64,000 nt of DNA from UBA6115 sp050953005 (GTDB lineage Bacteria > Bacillota > Clostridia > Christensenellales > Aristaeellaceae), in contig JBMNLV010000013.1 of the NCBI GenBank assembly GCA_050953005.1, positions 104,501 through 168,500 on the forward strand. Direction: 5' to 3'. The translations under genes and the position numbers were made by a program. This document shows, piece by piece, positions 27,867 to 35,548 of the stretch. The first letter of the stretch is position 1, and each line of letters begins with the position of its first letter. The notes beneath the pieces are model-generated. The model was not told the origin of the DNA and searched no databases. It worked only from the letters and a program-made list of their open reading frames with translations.

Positions 27867-28103
27867 TACCGTGGTGCAAAGAAAACACCTGGTTGGCAAG
27901 GCAGGCATGCCAAAAAATGTTATGAAACGGTTGGAAATCATGTTCCTGGAGTGGACGCTGAGAAAATATCAGAACACACGGGGTTTACGCAAAAGACTAT
28001 TGAGGAAATCCGGCAATATATATTTATCAGGGATCATTTTCTTGATGGCGAAATAAAGAGTTTTCAGCGGACTTTGACTAGTCGCAAGCGTGGCAACGCC
28101 TAA
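27867..28103 (+). pseudogene. remnant resembling the C-terminus of phage/polymorphic-toxin-type proteins
   Basis: A 78-codon stretch between stops, without start or ribosome binding site, reads KTPGWQGRHAKKCYETV and, further on, ISEHTGFTQKTIEEIRQYIF then HFLDGEIKSFQ. The pattern HTGF-x-I-x-x-I-R-x-x-I-F-x-x-x-H-x-LDGEI-x-F resembles the conserved tail of many Firmicutes phage minor-head or secreted toxin proteins. Everything upstream is missing. The rest of this 405-bp gap up to the GH29 gene holds only that gene's promoter. Confidence 0.4.
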
Positions 28104-28149
28104 CAGAGGGCCAAGGAATCGAGACAGATTAAATTTCCTGGGAAAAAAT

Positions 28150-28178
28150 TCGCAAAACGTAGCGCAGGCAGGTATAAT
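28150..28178 (+). promoter_or_regulatory. probable promoter of the GH29 gene
   Basis: Perfect -10 TATAAT at 28173-28178; the -35 region about 17-18 bp upstream (TCGCAA/TTCGCA) is poor. It lies 61 bp before the fucosidase start. Confidence 0.45.
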
Positions 28179-28239
28179 AAGCCCGGAAAGCGCCCGGGCA
28201 CGCTGATTGCCGGGGCATAAAACAGCATGGGAGGTTGCC

Positions 28240-29538
28240 ATGGGACATACCGACAGGGCCGGGCGCATCGCCTGGTTTCAGGAAGCGCGCTTTGGCATGT
28301 TCATTCACTGGGGTTTGTACAGCATTCCCGCGCGCGGCGAATGGGTGCGCTCCCGGGAGCGCCTCAGCAAGGAGGACTACCGGCCCTTCTTTGAGGAGTT
28401 CAACCCCACCTGTTATGACCCCGGGGCCTGGGCCCGGGCGGCCAGGGAGGCCGGCATGCGCTACGCGGTGTTCACCGCCAAGCACCACGACGGCTTTTGC
28501 CTGTTTGACAGCAAGCTGACAGATTACAAGGCTACCAACACCCCGGCTGGGCGCGACCTGGTGCGCGAATACCTGGAAGCCTTCCGCGCAGAGGGGCTGA
28601 AGGTAGGCCTGTACTACTCCATCATTGACTGGCATCATCCGGATTTTCCCCACTATGGCGACCGCCACCACCCGGAGCGCGACAACGCAGCCTTCAAAGG
28701 CGTCCGGCATGATTTTGACAACTATCTCAGGTATATGCACGGCCAGGTGGAGGAGCTGGTCACTGGCTACGGCAGGATCGATCTGATGTGGTTTGACTTT
28801 TCCTATGACCACATGGCCGGCGAAACCTGGCGCGCGACAGACCTGGTGCGCATGGTCCGCCGCCACCAGCCCCACATGATCATGGACAACCGACTGGAGG
28901 TTTCCGGGGAGGGCTTTGGCAGCCTGCTCTCCGGGCGCCCCGAGGAATACGCGGGCGATTATGTCAGCCCCGAGCAGATCATTCCGCCGGAAGGCATCCT
29001 TGACATCAACGGCAAGCCGGTGCCCTGGGAGGCCTGCGTCACCATGAACAACAACTGGGGCTATGCCGAGCAGGACAGGTTCTTCAAGCCTGCGCCCATG
29101 CTCATCCGCAAGCTGGTGGAGTGCGTGTCCAAGGGCGGCAACCTGCTGCTCAACGTGGGCCCGGACGCCCGCGGGATGATCCCCGGGCAGTCCCTGGACA
29201 TCCTCAGCCAGATCGGCCGCTGGATGAAGCGCAACAGCGAAAGCATCCACGGCTGCGGCCCCGCGGGGATGGGCAAGCCGGACTTTGGCCGCATCACCAG
29301 GCGCGGCAGCACGCTGTACTACCATGTCTTTGACAACCCTGTCGGCTACCTGCCCCTGAGCGGCCTAAAGCCCGAACAGGTGGAGAGCATCCGTCTGCTG
29401 TCCAGCGGCGCCGAGATGAAGATTGAAAGGAACTGGATCACCAACAACTACCCGGACCATGTCTTCACCAGCTTCGGGCCGGATCCGGCGCTGCCGGATG
29501 AGACCGACACCGTGGTAGCGGTGCGGCTGAAGGATTAG
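28240..29538 (+). CDS. GH29 alpha-L-fucosidase
   Basis: 432 residues; the start at 28240 is preceded by GGAGG. Typical GH29 opening: WFQEARFGMFIHWGLYSIPA, then YAVFTAKHHDGFCLFDSK, GLYYSIIDWHHPDFP (substrate pocket) and RIDLMWFDFSYDHMAG, in which the Asp of WFD is the expected nucleophile. It is a retaining enzyme that removes alpha-L-fucose from glycans. No signal peptide, so it acts on imported oligosaccharides. The C-terminal beta-domain is short (about 100 residues). It stands alone on its own promoter and suggests use of host or plant fucosylated glycans. Confidence 0.92.
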   Translation: MGHTDRAGRIAWFQEARFGMFIHWGLYSIPARGEWVRSRERLSKEDYRPFFEEFNPTCYDPGAWARAAREAGMRYAVFTAKHHDGFCLFDSKLTDYKATNTPAGRDLVREYLEAFRAEGLKVGLYYSIIDWHHPDFPHYGDRHHPERDNAAFKGVRHDFDNYLRYMHGQVEELVTGYGRIDLMWFDFSYDHMAGETWRATDLVRMVRRHQPHMIMDNRLEVSGEGFGSLLSGRPEEYAGDYVSPEQIIPPEGILDINGKPVPWEACVTMNNNWGYAEQDRFFKPAPMLIRKLVECVSKGGNLLLNVGPDARGMIPGQSLDILSQIGRWMKRNSESIHGCGPAGMGKPDFGRITRRGSTLYYHVFDNPVGYLPLSGLKPEQVESIRLLSSGAEMKIERNWITNNYPDHVFTSFGPDPALPDETDTVVAVRLKD

Positions 29539-29679
29539 TTGTATTCAATCAATCCTTTGAATTTTGTCTATACCCTTGCAGGGAAATCATATTAACAGCG
29601 TTCTGCCGGATAACGCATCGTTCATTCGGGAACCATTTTGACAGGAGCCGCGTCATAATAGCAAAAGGAGGGATTGATC

Positions 29680-31497
29680 ATGCACAACACACAAACTATT
29701 TTTCACAAGCCCGCCGCCTTGCTAATGGCCCTGCTGATGGCGCTGTTCCTGGCGCTGCCGGCCCTGGGCGCGCCGTTTACACAGGAACTGCGCCCGGGCG
29801 ACAGCGGCGAAGAGGTGCTGGCCATGCAGACGCGCCTGAAGGAGCTGGGGTATTTCACAGGCCGGCCCGATGGCAAGTTCGATGACGCCACGCGGGCAGC
29901 GCTTATCCGCTTCCAGCAGGACAACAACCTGCTGGCCACCGGCACGCTGGACAGCCATACCCACCGGGCGCTGTACGCCCAGGACGCCAAGCCCTTCAGG
30001 CCCGTTGCCGATGAGAACCGGGTCTTGGATTCCGCTCCCCTCGGCACCCTGGTGTACAGCACCAGCGCCCAGGGCGCGGGATGGAGCCCGATGAACACCA
30101 ATGAGTACGATGTTTTTAATGAAAACCGCTTCCTTTCCGTGGCCACCTCCCCCCTGTCCACCTTCGCGGCCGATGTGGACACCGCCTCCTATGCCCAGCT
30201 GCGCGCCAAAATCCTGCGCGGCGAAGCTGTGCCCCCCGACAGCGTGCGCATCGAGGAGATGCTTAACTATTTCCGGTACAGCTACAAACAGCCCGCGCCC
30301 GGGGAGCCTTTCGGCGTCACGATGGAGCTGGCCAAAACGCCCTGGAACGAGGACACCTGGCTGCTGCTGATCGGATTGCAGGCCGAGGAAATCAAGCGGG
30401 AGGAGCGGCCGCCGCAGAACCTGGTCTTCCTCATTGACGTATCCGGCAGCATGGACATGCCCGACAAGCTGCCCCTGGTCAAGCGCGCCTTCCTGATGCT
30501 GCTGGAGGAGCTTTCCCCTACGGACACCGTCAGCATTGTCACCTATGCCTCCAGGGATGAGGTGGTGCTCTCAGGCAGGCCGGCTGCTGACAAGGTGGCC
30601 ATCATGGAGGCCATCAACGCGCTGGAAGCCGGCGGCAGCACCGCGGGCGCCGCGGGCATCACCACCGCCTATGAGCTGGCCAGGGAGCACTTTATAGAAG
30701 GCGGCAACAACCGCGTGCTGCTGGCCACCGACGGCGATCTAAACGTGGGCGTGACCGATGAGGGCAGCCTGGCCCGCATGGTCGAGGAAAAGAAACAGGG
30801 CGGCATCTTCCTGTCCGTCCTGGGCTTTGGCGATGGCAACTACAAGGACAACAAGCTGGAAGCCCTGGCCGACCGGGGGGACGGAAACTACAGCTATATC
30901 GATACCATCCATGAGGCCCGCCGCGCGCTGGTCACCGAAATCGGCGCTACCTTCTATACAGTCGCCCGGGATGTCAAGCTGCAAGTGGACTTCAACCCGG
31001 CCCACCTGAAGGGTTACCGGCTGATCGGCTATGAAAACCGCGTCATGGCGGCTGAGGATTTCGCCGATGACACCAAGGACGGCGGTGAATTGGGCAGCGG
31101 CCACCGGCTGACGGTGCTGTATGAGCTGGTGTCCGCGGACAGCGAATTTGACATCGGTGAGGTCGCCAGCAAATACTGGCAACCGGCCCCCCTCGACAGC
31201 CCGGCCTTGAGCGATGAGCTGCTCACCCTGTCCATCCGCGCCAAGGCGCCCACGGGGGATGAAAGCGCGCTGTACACCTACCCGGTCAAGGCGCAGGCGC
31301 CCGGGGAGATGACTGACAACCTGCGCTTCGCCGCCGCGGTGGCGGAGGTGGGCATGCTCCTGCGCGACAGCGAATGGAAGGGCAGCGCCACTTATGACAG
31401 CGCGCTGAAGCTGCTGCGCGCGGACAGCAGCCTGACCGGCGACCCCTACAGGGAGGAGTTCCTTTACCTGGTCAATCTGCTAAACCGCGGGAACTGA
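29680..31497 (+). CDS. YfbK-like VWA-domain protein with N-terminal peptidoglycan-binding domain
   Basis: 605 residues; the start at 29680 follows AAAGGAGGG (an upstream in-frame ATG overlaps that site). Signal peptide 1-30. A PG_binding_1 domain (about 35-95: ELRPGDSGEEVLAMQTRLKE, LGYFTGRPDGKF) is followed by a YfbK N-terminal segment (about 130-220: STFAADVDTASYAQLRAKIL), a VWA domain (about 245-420) with an intact MIDAS motif (DVSGSMD, then TDGDLNVG), and a YfbK C-terminal domain (DUF3520-like) to the end. VWA proteins bind partners through a metal ion; the N-terminus should hold this one to the cell wall. Function of the family is not settled. Confidence 0.88.
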   Translation: MHNTQTIFHKPAALLMALLMALFLALPALGAPFTQELRPGDSGEEVLAMQTRLKELGYFTGRPDGKFDDATRAALIRFQQDNNLLATGTLDSHTHRALYAQDAKPFRPVADENRVLDSAPLGTLVYSTSAQGAGWSPMNTNEYDVFNENRFLSVATSPLSTFAADVDTASYAQLRAKILRGEAVPPDSVRIEEMLNYFRYSYKQPAPGEPFGVTMELAKTPWNEDTWLLLIGLQAEEIKREERPPQNLVFLIDVSGSMDMPDKLPLVKRAFLMLLEELSPTDTVSIVTYASRDEVVLSGRPAADKVAIMEAINALEAGGSTAGAAGITTAYELAREHFIEGGNNRVLLATDGDLNVGVTDEGSLARMVEEKKQGGIFLSVLGFGDGNYKDNKLEALADRGDGNYSYIDTIHEARRALVTEIGATFYTVARDVKLQVDFNPAHLKGYRLIGYENRVMAAEDFADDTKDGGELGSGHRLTVLYELVSADSEFDIGEVASKYWQPAPLDSPALSDELLTLSIRAKAPTGDESALYTYPVKAQAPGEMTDNLRFAAAVAEVGMLLRDSEWKGSATYDSALKLLRADSSLTGDPYREEFLYLVNLLNRGN

Positions 31498-31532
31498 CGC
31501 TGCCGCGAAATTCTGGTGGCAAGCGGGCATGG

Positions 31533-31561
31533 CTGACAAGTCAGGGTTTCTAAGATATAAT
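31533..31561 (+). promoter_or_regulatory. promoter of the AT-rich nuclease-like gene
   Basis: CTGACA (31533-31538), 17-bp spacer, TATAAT (31556-31561). Confidence 0.65.
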
Positions 31562-31630
31562 ATCAGTGTTGTTAGGACTTGACGGTACATTGAAATGAAT
31601 CAGGTAATATTAAGAGAGGGAAATAGAACA

Positions 31631-32569
31631 ATGAATGAGCCTACTATCTGGCGATTACACCTGAAGACAAAGGGTAAAGCTTTTTCGAGCCATCAAAACA
31701 ACACAACTTATGATTACTTTAAACTATATCAATTCTGCCGAGAAAACGGTATCATCGGTTTAGGTTGGAGTGCCTTCTCTAAAAGAATCGAAAAGAAAGA
31801 CGAGTTGCAAAAAATCGTAAAAGAACCAAAAGCATTTAAAGCGATAAATGCGATGAGGCAAATTGAGATTGGCGATTTGATATGGACAAGGTCAAGCAAA
31901 CAGGTCTACTATTTGTGCAAAGTTACAAAACCTTGGAAAGAGACCCAGCCGAATGCAAACCATATGGAGTATGACATCGCCAATTATGTCAATGTTGATT
32001 GGCTAGAAATTGGAACTGAGGACAAGGTGCCCGGTAAGGTCGTTGCTTCATTCAGACCTAACAGAACATTGCAGCGTGTTAATAATTCAAATCTTATTAC
32101 AAAACATATTTGGAATAAGTTTTCCGGAGTAGAAACATACTCAACAACAACAAAGAAAGAATCTGAAAGCATCTGGAATCTTCTTCATTCCGAACAGATT
32201 GAGGAACTTTTCTTGCTATACTTGCAGATATGTAAAGAATTAAAGGTTTATACTTCCACAGTTAAGCCATCTGAACCCCGTTATGAATGTATCATGGTGA
32301 ATTCAAAGGGCCAACTGTTCTATCCACAGGTGAAAAGTGGGAAAAATCAGTTGTATGCAGAAGAATACAGGGACATTGTTGAAAGAGACTCTTCAGCTGA
32401 AGTTTATTTGTTCGCGACAAGTCAACAATATGGCAGTTATCAGCATGAACGAATCCATTGCGTTAACACAGAAACTCTTGATGAATTTAATAAGAAACAT
32501 AAAGAAATACTGCCAGCTATTACCAGAGAATGGCTTTCGCTACATGATCGGCTCATGCAGAAAACATGA
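31631..32569 (+). CDS. candidate restriction-like protein: EVE/PUA-like reader plus PD-(D/E)XK-like domain
   Basis: 312 residues from 31631, where AGAGAGGG precedes the start; an ATG at 31595 has no binding site. The gene is visibly AT-richer than its neighbours and has its own promoter. The N-terminal 130 residues (IWRLHLKTKGKAFSSHQN, IIGLGWSAF, IEIGDLIWTRSSKQVYYLCK) resemble EVE/PUA-like modified-base readers. The C-terminal part (about 210-300) contains RYECIMVNSKGQLFYPQVKS and AEVYLFATSQQYG, compatible with an E...QxK version of the restriction-endonuclease fold. Together they suggest a stand-alone modification-dependent nuclease for phage defence. This is inference from weak motifs; no methylase is adjacent. 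Confidence 0.5.
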   Translation: MNEPTIWRLHLKTKGKAFSSHQNNTTYDYFKLYQFCRENGIIGLGWSAFSKRIEKKDELQKIVKEPKAFKAINAMRQIEIGDLIWTRSSKQVYYLCKVTKPWKETQPNANHMEYDIANYVNVDWLEIGTEDKVPGKVVASFRPNRTLQRVNNSNLITKHIWNKFSGVETYSTTTKKESESIWNLLHSEQIEELFLLYLQICKELKVYTSTVKPSEPRYECIMVNSKGQLFYPQVKSGKNQLYAEEYRDIVERDSSAEVYLFATSQQYGSYQHERIHCVNTETLDEFNKKHKEILPAITREWLSLHDRLMQKT

Positions 32570-32597
32570 TTTAATTCATCTGCTGTAAGGAGAACGC

Positions 32598-33671
32598 ATG
32601 GGACTCAATCCTGCCCTGGGCATCCGTGTCGGGCGGCTGCCCGCCGGGCCTAAAAACCTCATCACCGATGTGCCGGGGCTCAAGGTAGGGCACCATACCC
32701 TGGCGGATGGGCCGGTGCAGACCGGAGTCACGGTCCTCCTGCCCGGTCCGGACAACTGCTTCACGCACAAGCTGCCCGCCGCCGTCACGGTGTTCAACGG
32801 TTTTGGCAAATCCCTCGGGCTGATGCAGATAGAGGAGCTGGGCCAGCTGGAGACGCCCATCGCGCTGACCAACACCCTGTCTGTCGGCACCGCCTGGACC
32901 GCCCTGTGCCGCCACGCGCTGTCTCAAAACCCGGGCATCTGCCTCACCACCGGCACCGTCAACCCAGTGGTGTTTGAGTGCAATGACGGCTACCTTAATG
33001 ACATCCGCGGCCTGCATATCAAGGAAGAGCATGTGCTGTCCGCGCTGAAAAACGCCAGCCGGACCTTTGAGGAGGGCAGCCTGGGGGCAGGGCGCGGCAT
33101 GCGCTGCCACGGGCTCAAGGGCGGCATCGGCTCCAGCTCGCGCCTGCTGGACATCGCCGGCCATCCCCATCCCCTGGGCGCCCTGGTGCTGGCCAACCAC
33201 GGCAGCCTGCGGGATCTGACCATCGCGGGACGCCACCTTGGCCCCGGGGCGGAGGAGCTGCTCAGCAGCGGCTGGACCAGCGGGTATGAACAGCAGCAGG
33301 ACAAGGGCTCGGTTATCGTGGTGCTGGCTACCGATGTGCCCCTGGACAGCATCCAGCTCAAGCGCGTGTCCCGCAGGGCTGTTGCCGGCCTGTCGCGCAC
33401 CGGCAGCAACATCGGACACAGCAGCGGCGAGATCGCGCTGTGCTTCTCCACAGCCAATCCCATTACGCATGACGACCCGGCGCCCTTCCGCCAATCCCGC
33501 CAGCTCAACGAAGCCCATATCGACCTGCTCTTCCGCGCCGCGGCCGAGGCCACTGAAGAAGCGGTGCTCAGCGCGCTGTTTCATGCCCGGCCCCTCACCG
33601 GGCGCGACGGCCACCGCGCCCATGCCCTGAGCGAGGTGCTGGCGGCGCTCAGCGGAATGGAGGAGTTATAA
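32598..33671 (+). CDS. P1-family (S58, DmpA-type) aminopeptidase
   Basis: 357 residues; GTAAGGAGAACGC precedes the start. Typical DmpA opening NLITDVPGLKVGHHTL, middle LGAGRGMRCHGLKGGIGSSS, and the autocleavage site GSVIVVLATDVPL with Ser near residue 238 as the N-terminal nucleophile of the small chain. Family members cleave N-terminal amino acids or beta-peptides after self-processing into two chains. Cytoplasmic. It is GC-rich like the chromosome and separated by 28 bp from the AT-rich gene. Confidence 0.9.
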   Translation: MGLNPALGIRVGRLPAGPKNLITDVPGLKVGHHTLADGPVQTGVTVLLPGPDNCFTHKLPAAVTVFNGFGKSLGLMQIEELGQLETPIALTNTLSVGTAWTALCRHALSQNPGICLTTGTVNPVVFECNDGYLNDIRGLHIKEEHVLSALKNASRTFEEGSLGAGRGMRCHGLKGGIGSSSRLLDIAGHPHPLGALVLANHGSLRDLTIAGRHLGPGAEELLSSGWTSGYEQQQDKGSVIVVLATDVPLDSIQLKRVSRRAVAGLSRTGSNIGHSSGEIALCFSTANPITHDDPAPFRQSRQLNEAHIDLLFRAAAEATEEAVLSALFHARPLTGRDGHRAHALSEVLAALSGMEEL

Positions 33672-33870
33672 GCACAGGATGGATTTGAGAAGACGCCTGA
33701 AAACCGCCTTCCCCGCATCATTTCCGGTATGAATGGCTTTCTCATCCGGCAGCCGCAGAGTGTGAACAGGAGCGTTTCCGCGAGAAACGGCAACAGGTTT
33801 TTATTCCGCAGCGAGCTTCATAAGAAGACAGGCGCGTATACCTCACAGAAAGATGGGCGCGTATAAATTC

Positions 33871-33899
33871 TTGACCTTTGTCGATTTGAAAGGTACAAT
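33871..33899 (+). promoter_or_regulatory. probable promoter of ssrA
   Basis: TTGACC (33871-33876), 17-bp spacer, TACAAT (33894-33899). It is about 250 bp upstream of the mature tmRNA, because a repeat element lies between. Confidence 0.55.
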
Positions 33900-33924
33900 A
33901 AAAGTACCGGATGGATGTCCGGCC

Positions 33925-34083
33925 ATACTGATGTAAAGTTTTATTGCATCCAAAGCGGCGAGGGATTTTATTGGATTGCAAGGAAGGAAACCGAGGGTGT
34001 AGCCTGAGCTGCATTGAGGTTGAATGACGCGGCAGGGCGATCAAAGATCCGGCGTGGCGATGCAGTAATGATTGGAATCAGTA
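33925..34083. repeat. MITE-like element with inverted copies of a dispersed palindrome
   Basis: Left end ATACTGAT-N7-TTTATTGCAT (33925-33949) is an inverted match to the right end GATGCAGTAATGATTGGAAT followed by CAGTAT (34059-34083). Similar single copies occur at 55169 and 62642. There is no coding capacity between the ends. Confidence 0.55.
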
Positions 34084-34157
34084 TCAACAATCAACAAGCG
34101 GCGCGGCTTAGGGCGCCGCAGGACCGGGGCAGGCTGCGCCCCGCCAGTCTCCCGCAT

Positions 34158-34509
34158 GGGGGTGCACTGGTTTCGACGGGGATCGTCGGGCACACGGAAA
34201 GCGAGCCGCGGACCCTGTACCGCGCAACAACGGGGAAAACAAATAACTGACAACAATCAGAATTTAGCTTTCGCGGCCTAAGCCCGCGGAACGTCGGCCC
34301 CAAGCGCTCACGGCTTGGGTTCCCGGCGTCAATGATGTGAGGAACAGGGCCGCCTAAGCTTTGCGGTGAGCCCGGTAAAATGAAGCTACCAAATCCGGCA
34401 GCCTGACGGCGGGCGGCCGGAGGCGGGAATTTTAAAACACCGTCTGCGCTCGGAGAAATCCGTGGGTTTGAATCTTCGGACAGGGGTTCGATTCCCCTCA
34501 CCTCCACCA
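34158..34509 (+). ncRNA. ssrA: transfer-messenger RNA (tmRNA)
   Basis: About 352 nt, one-piece. The 5' end GGGGGTGCACTGGTTTCGAC is the classic tmRNA start and pairs with the 3' CACCTCC-A-CCA (CCA encoded) to form the acceptor stem; the T-arm is GGGGTTCGATTCCCC. The tag reading frame (34234-34281) reads GKQITDNNQNLAFAA then TAA; the AFAA end is the protease signal. The resume codon appears to be GGA (Gly) rather than the usual Ala, although the exact resume point cannot be proved by reading alone. It rescues stalled ribosomes with SmpB. Confidence 0.95.
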
Positions 34510-34511
34510 AT

Positions 34512-34547
34512 CCGGGAGGCCATCATTCACATGGCCTCCCGGTTTTT
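34512..34547 (+). terminator. Rho-independent terminator of ssrA
   Basis: 12-bp perfect stem CCGGGAGGCCAT / ATGGCCTCCCGG, 7-nt loop, then TTTTT. Confidence 0.9.
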
Positions 34548-34609
34548 GTGCGCTTCAGCCCACAAAACCACCAGCAGAGCTGGTGGAATAAAAAAGCTTT
34601 AGCTATCAG

Positions 34610-34668
34610 AAACCTCCTTTGCTACAATCGAGTTGGTCTGGTAACCGCACCGAAAGCAAAGGAGGTTT
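34610..34668 (+). promoter_or_regulatory. RBS-sequestering hairpin of tnpA
   Basis: AAACCTCCTTTGCT (34610-34623) is perfectly complementary to AGCAAAGGAGGTTT (34655-34668). The 3' arm contains the ribosome binding site GGAGG of the transposase, so the folded transcript would hide it. Confidence 0.75.
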
Positions 34669-34678
34669 GTCATCGAAG

Positions 34679-35149
34679 ATGAATGACAGTAAAAGCTTAT
34701 CACACACAAAATGGAACTGCAAATATCACATTGTGTTTGCCCCGAAGTATCGACGGCAAATTGTGTACGGGAAGATCAAAGCGGAGATCGGAAGGATTCT
34801 CAGGCAACTATGCGATATGAAACAAGTGGAGATACACGAAGCAGAAGCCTGTGCGGATCATATCCATATGCTGGTGAGTATCCCGCCAAGCATAAGTGTG
34901 TCGCAGTTTATGGGATATCTAAAGGGAAAAAGTTCGCTCATGATATTTGACCGGCATGCGAACTTGAAATACAAATATGGCAATCGTCATTTCTGGTGTC
35001 GCGGGTACTATGTAGATACGGTGGGACGCAACAAGGAAAGGATAGTGAAATACATCCGAGAACAATTGCAATCGGATGTAGCTGCGGATCAACTCTCGTT
35101 CAAGGAATACATAGACCCGTTTACGGGTGGCAAGACAGAGAAGGCATAA
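34679..35149 (+). CDS. tnpA: IS200/IS605-family transposase TnpA (Y1, HUH)
   Basis: 156 residues. The start at 34679 follows GGAGG by 13 bases. HUH metal site HIHMLVSIPP near residue 65, with the preceding YHIVFAPKYRR strand and FMGYLKGKSS typical of IS200 TnpA. The candidate nucleophile Tyr lies in RIVKYIREQ near residue 128. Full length for the family. The enzyme cuts and joins single-stranded element ends through the flanking hairpins. Translation is probably kept low by the hairpin at 34610-34668. Confidence 0.93.
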   Translation: MNDSKSLSHTKWNCKYHIVFAPKYRRQIVYGKIKAEIGRILRQLCDMKQVEIHEAEACADHIHMLVSIPPSISVSQFMGYLKGKSSLMIFDRHANLKYKYGNRHFWCRGYYVDTVGRNKERIVKYIREQLQSDVAADQLSFKEYIDPFTGGKTEKA

Positions 35150-35293
35150 AGAAGGCCGCTTAAGCGGCGGCCAGAGAAAAAGTTGCGGTTGTCGGATTAT
35201 TCAGTGCGTCTTCAGACGCAGCCAGTAAATGGCCTTGAAGGCCTCGTGCATACCACCGGCTCAGCCGGTGGTTTTGATTGTATATAGAAAACG

Positions 35294-35401
35294 CCACGCT
35301 AGGCGTGGGGTTCAAGAGAGCTTATAGCGATACATATGACATAAAAACTCCTTTTGCTAATATAGCGCTACGGTCTGCCAACTGCAACAAAGCAAAAGGA
35401 G
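35294..35401 (+). mobile_element. orphan left end of a second IS200-like element
   Basis: Hairpin CCACGC-TAG-GCGTGG (35294-35308), then CTCCTTTTGCT (35348-35358) complementary to AGCAAAAGGAG (35391-35401). It has the same layout and spacing as the left end of the neighbouring element (34568-34668), but no transposase follows. Confidence 0.6.
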
Positions 35402-35489
35402 GTCATTAGATATTAATCATATTTTACCTTGCATATTCTACCTTGGCCCGAAACTTTATGAAGGTCTTTCATCTACTACCTTGATTTTA

Positions 35490-35539
35490 CGTCCATATAA
35501 AGTTAAAATTGGACGAAAGATTAGATCGGTGGACGAAAG
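35490..35539 (+). repeat. repeat upstream of the Fic gene
   Basis: CGTCCA (35490-35495) and TGGACG (35510-35515) are inverted; a second GGACGAAAG follows at 35531-35539, touching the ribosome binding site. The same arrangement recurs downstream at 36618-36666. Confidence 0.6.
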
Positions 35540-35548
35540 GAGAAACGG

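Larger units (their letters stand above)
33672..34157. other. intergenic region upstream of tmRNA
   Basis: It contains a promoter (33871-33899) and a MITE-like repeat (33925-34083), then a GC-rich leader with two hairpins (GCGGCGC/GCGCCGC near 34095-34120 and GGGGC/GCCCC near 34127-34143). An open stretch of about 60 codons at 33681-33866 has no start or known domain. Confidence 0.5.
34568..35272 (+). mobile_element. IS200-type insertion sequence
   Basis: Bounded by a left-end hairpin CCACCAGC-AGA-GCTGGTGG (34568-34586) and a right-end hairpin ACCACCGGCT-C-AGCCGGTGGT (35252-35272), with tnpA between and no tnpB. Between the tnpA stop and the right hairpin there are three short perfect hairpins (GCCGCTTAAGCGGC, GCGTCTTCAGACGC, GGCCTTGAAGGCC). 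No target duplication is expected for this class. Confidence 0.8.
35150..35548. other. region between tnpA and the Fic gene: IS right end and orphan second IS end
   Basis: About 400 bp without a gene. It holds the right end of the IS200 element, then the orphan end (35294-35401), then AT-rich sequence with the first repeat of the Fic locus. Confidence 0.6.

Noticed and set aside
29638..29660. TTGACA followed by CATAAT as a promoter for the VWA gene
   Set aside because: Spacing is only about 10 bp, too short for sigma-A.
33681..33866. A 60-codon open stretch between the DmpA gene and the ssrA promoter
   Set aside because: No start codon with ribosome binding site and no recognisable domain; probably chance or a very decayed remnant.
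35150..35300. An omega-RNA for a TnpB nuclease
   Set aside because: No tnpB gene or fragment is present in the element or next to it.
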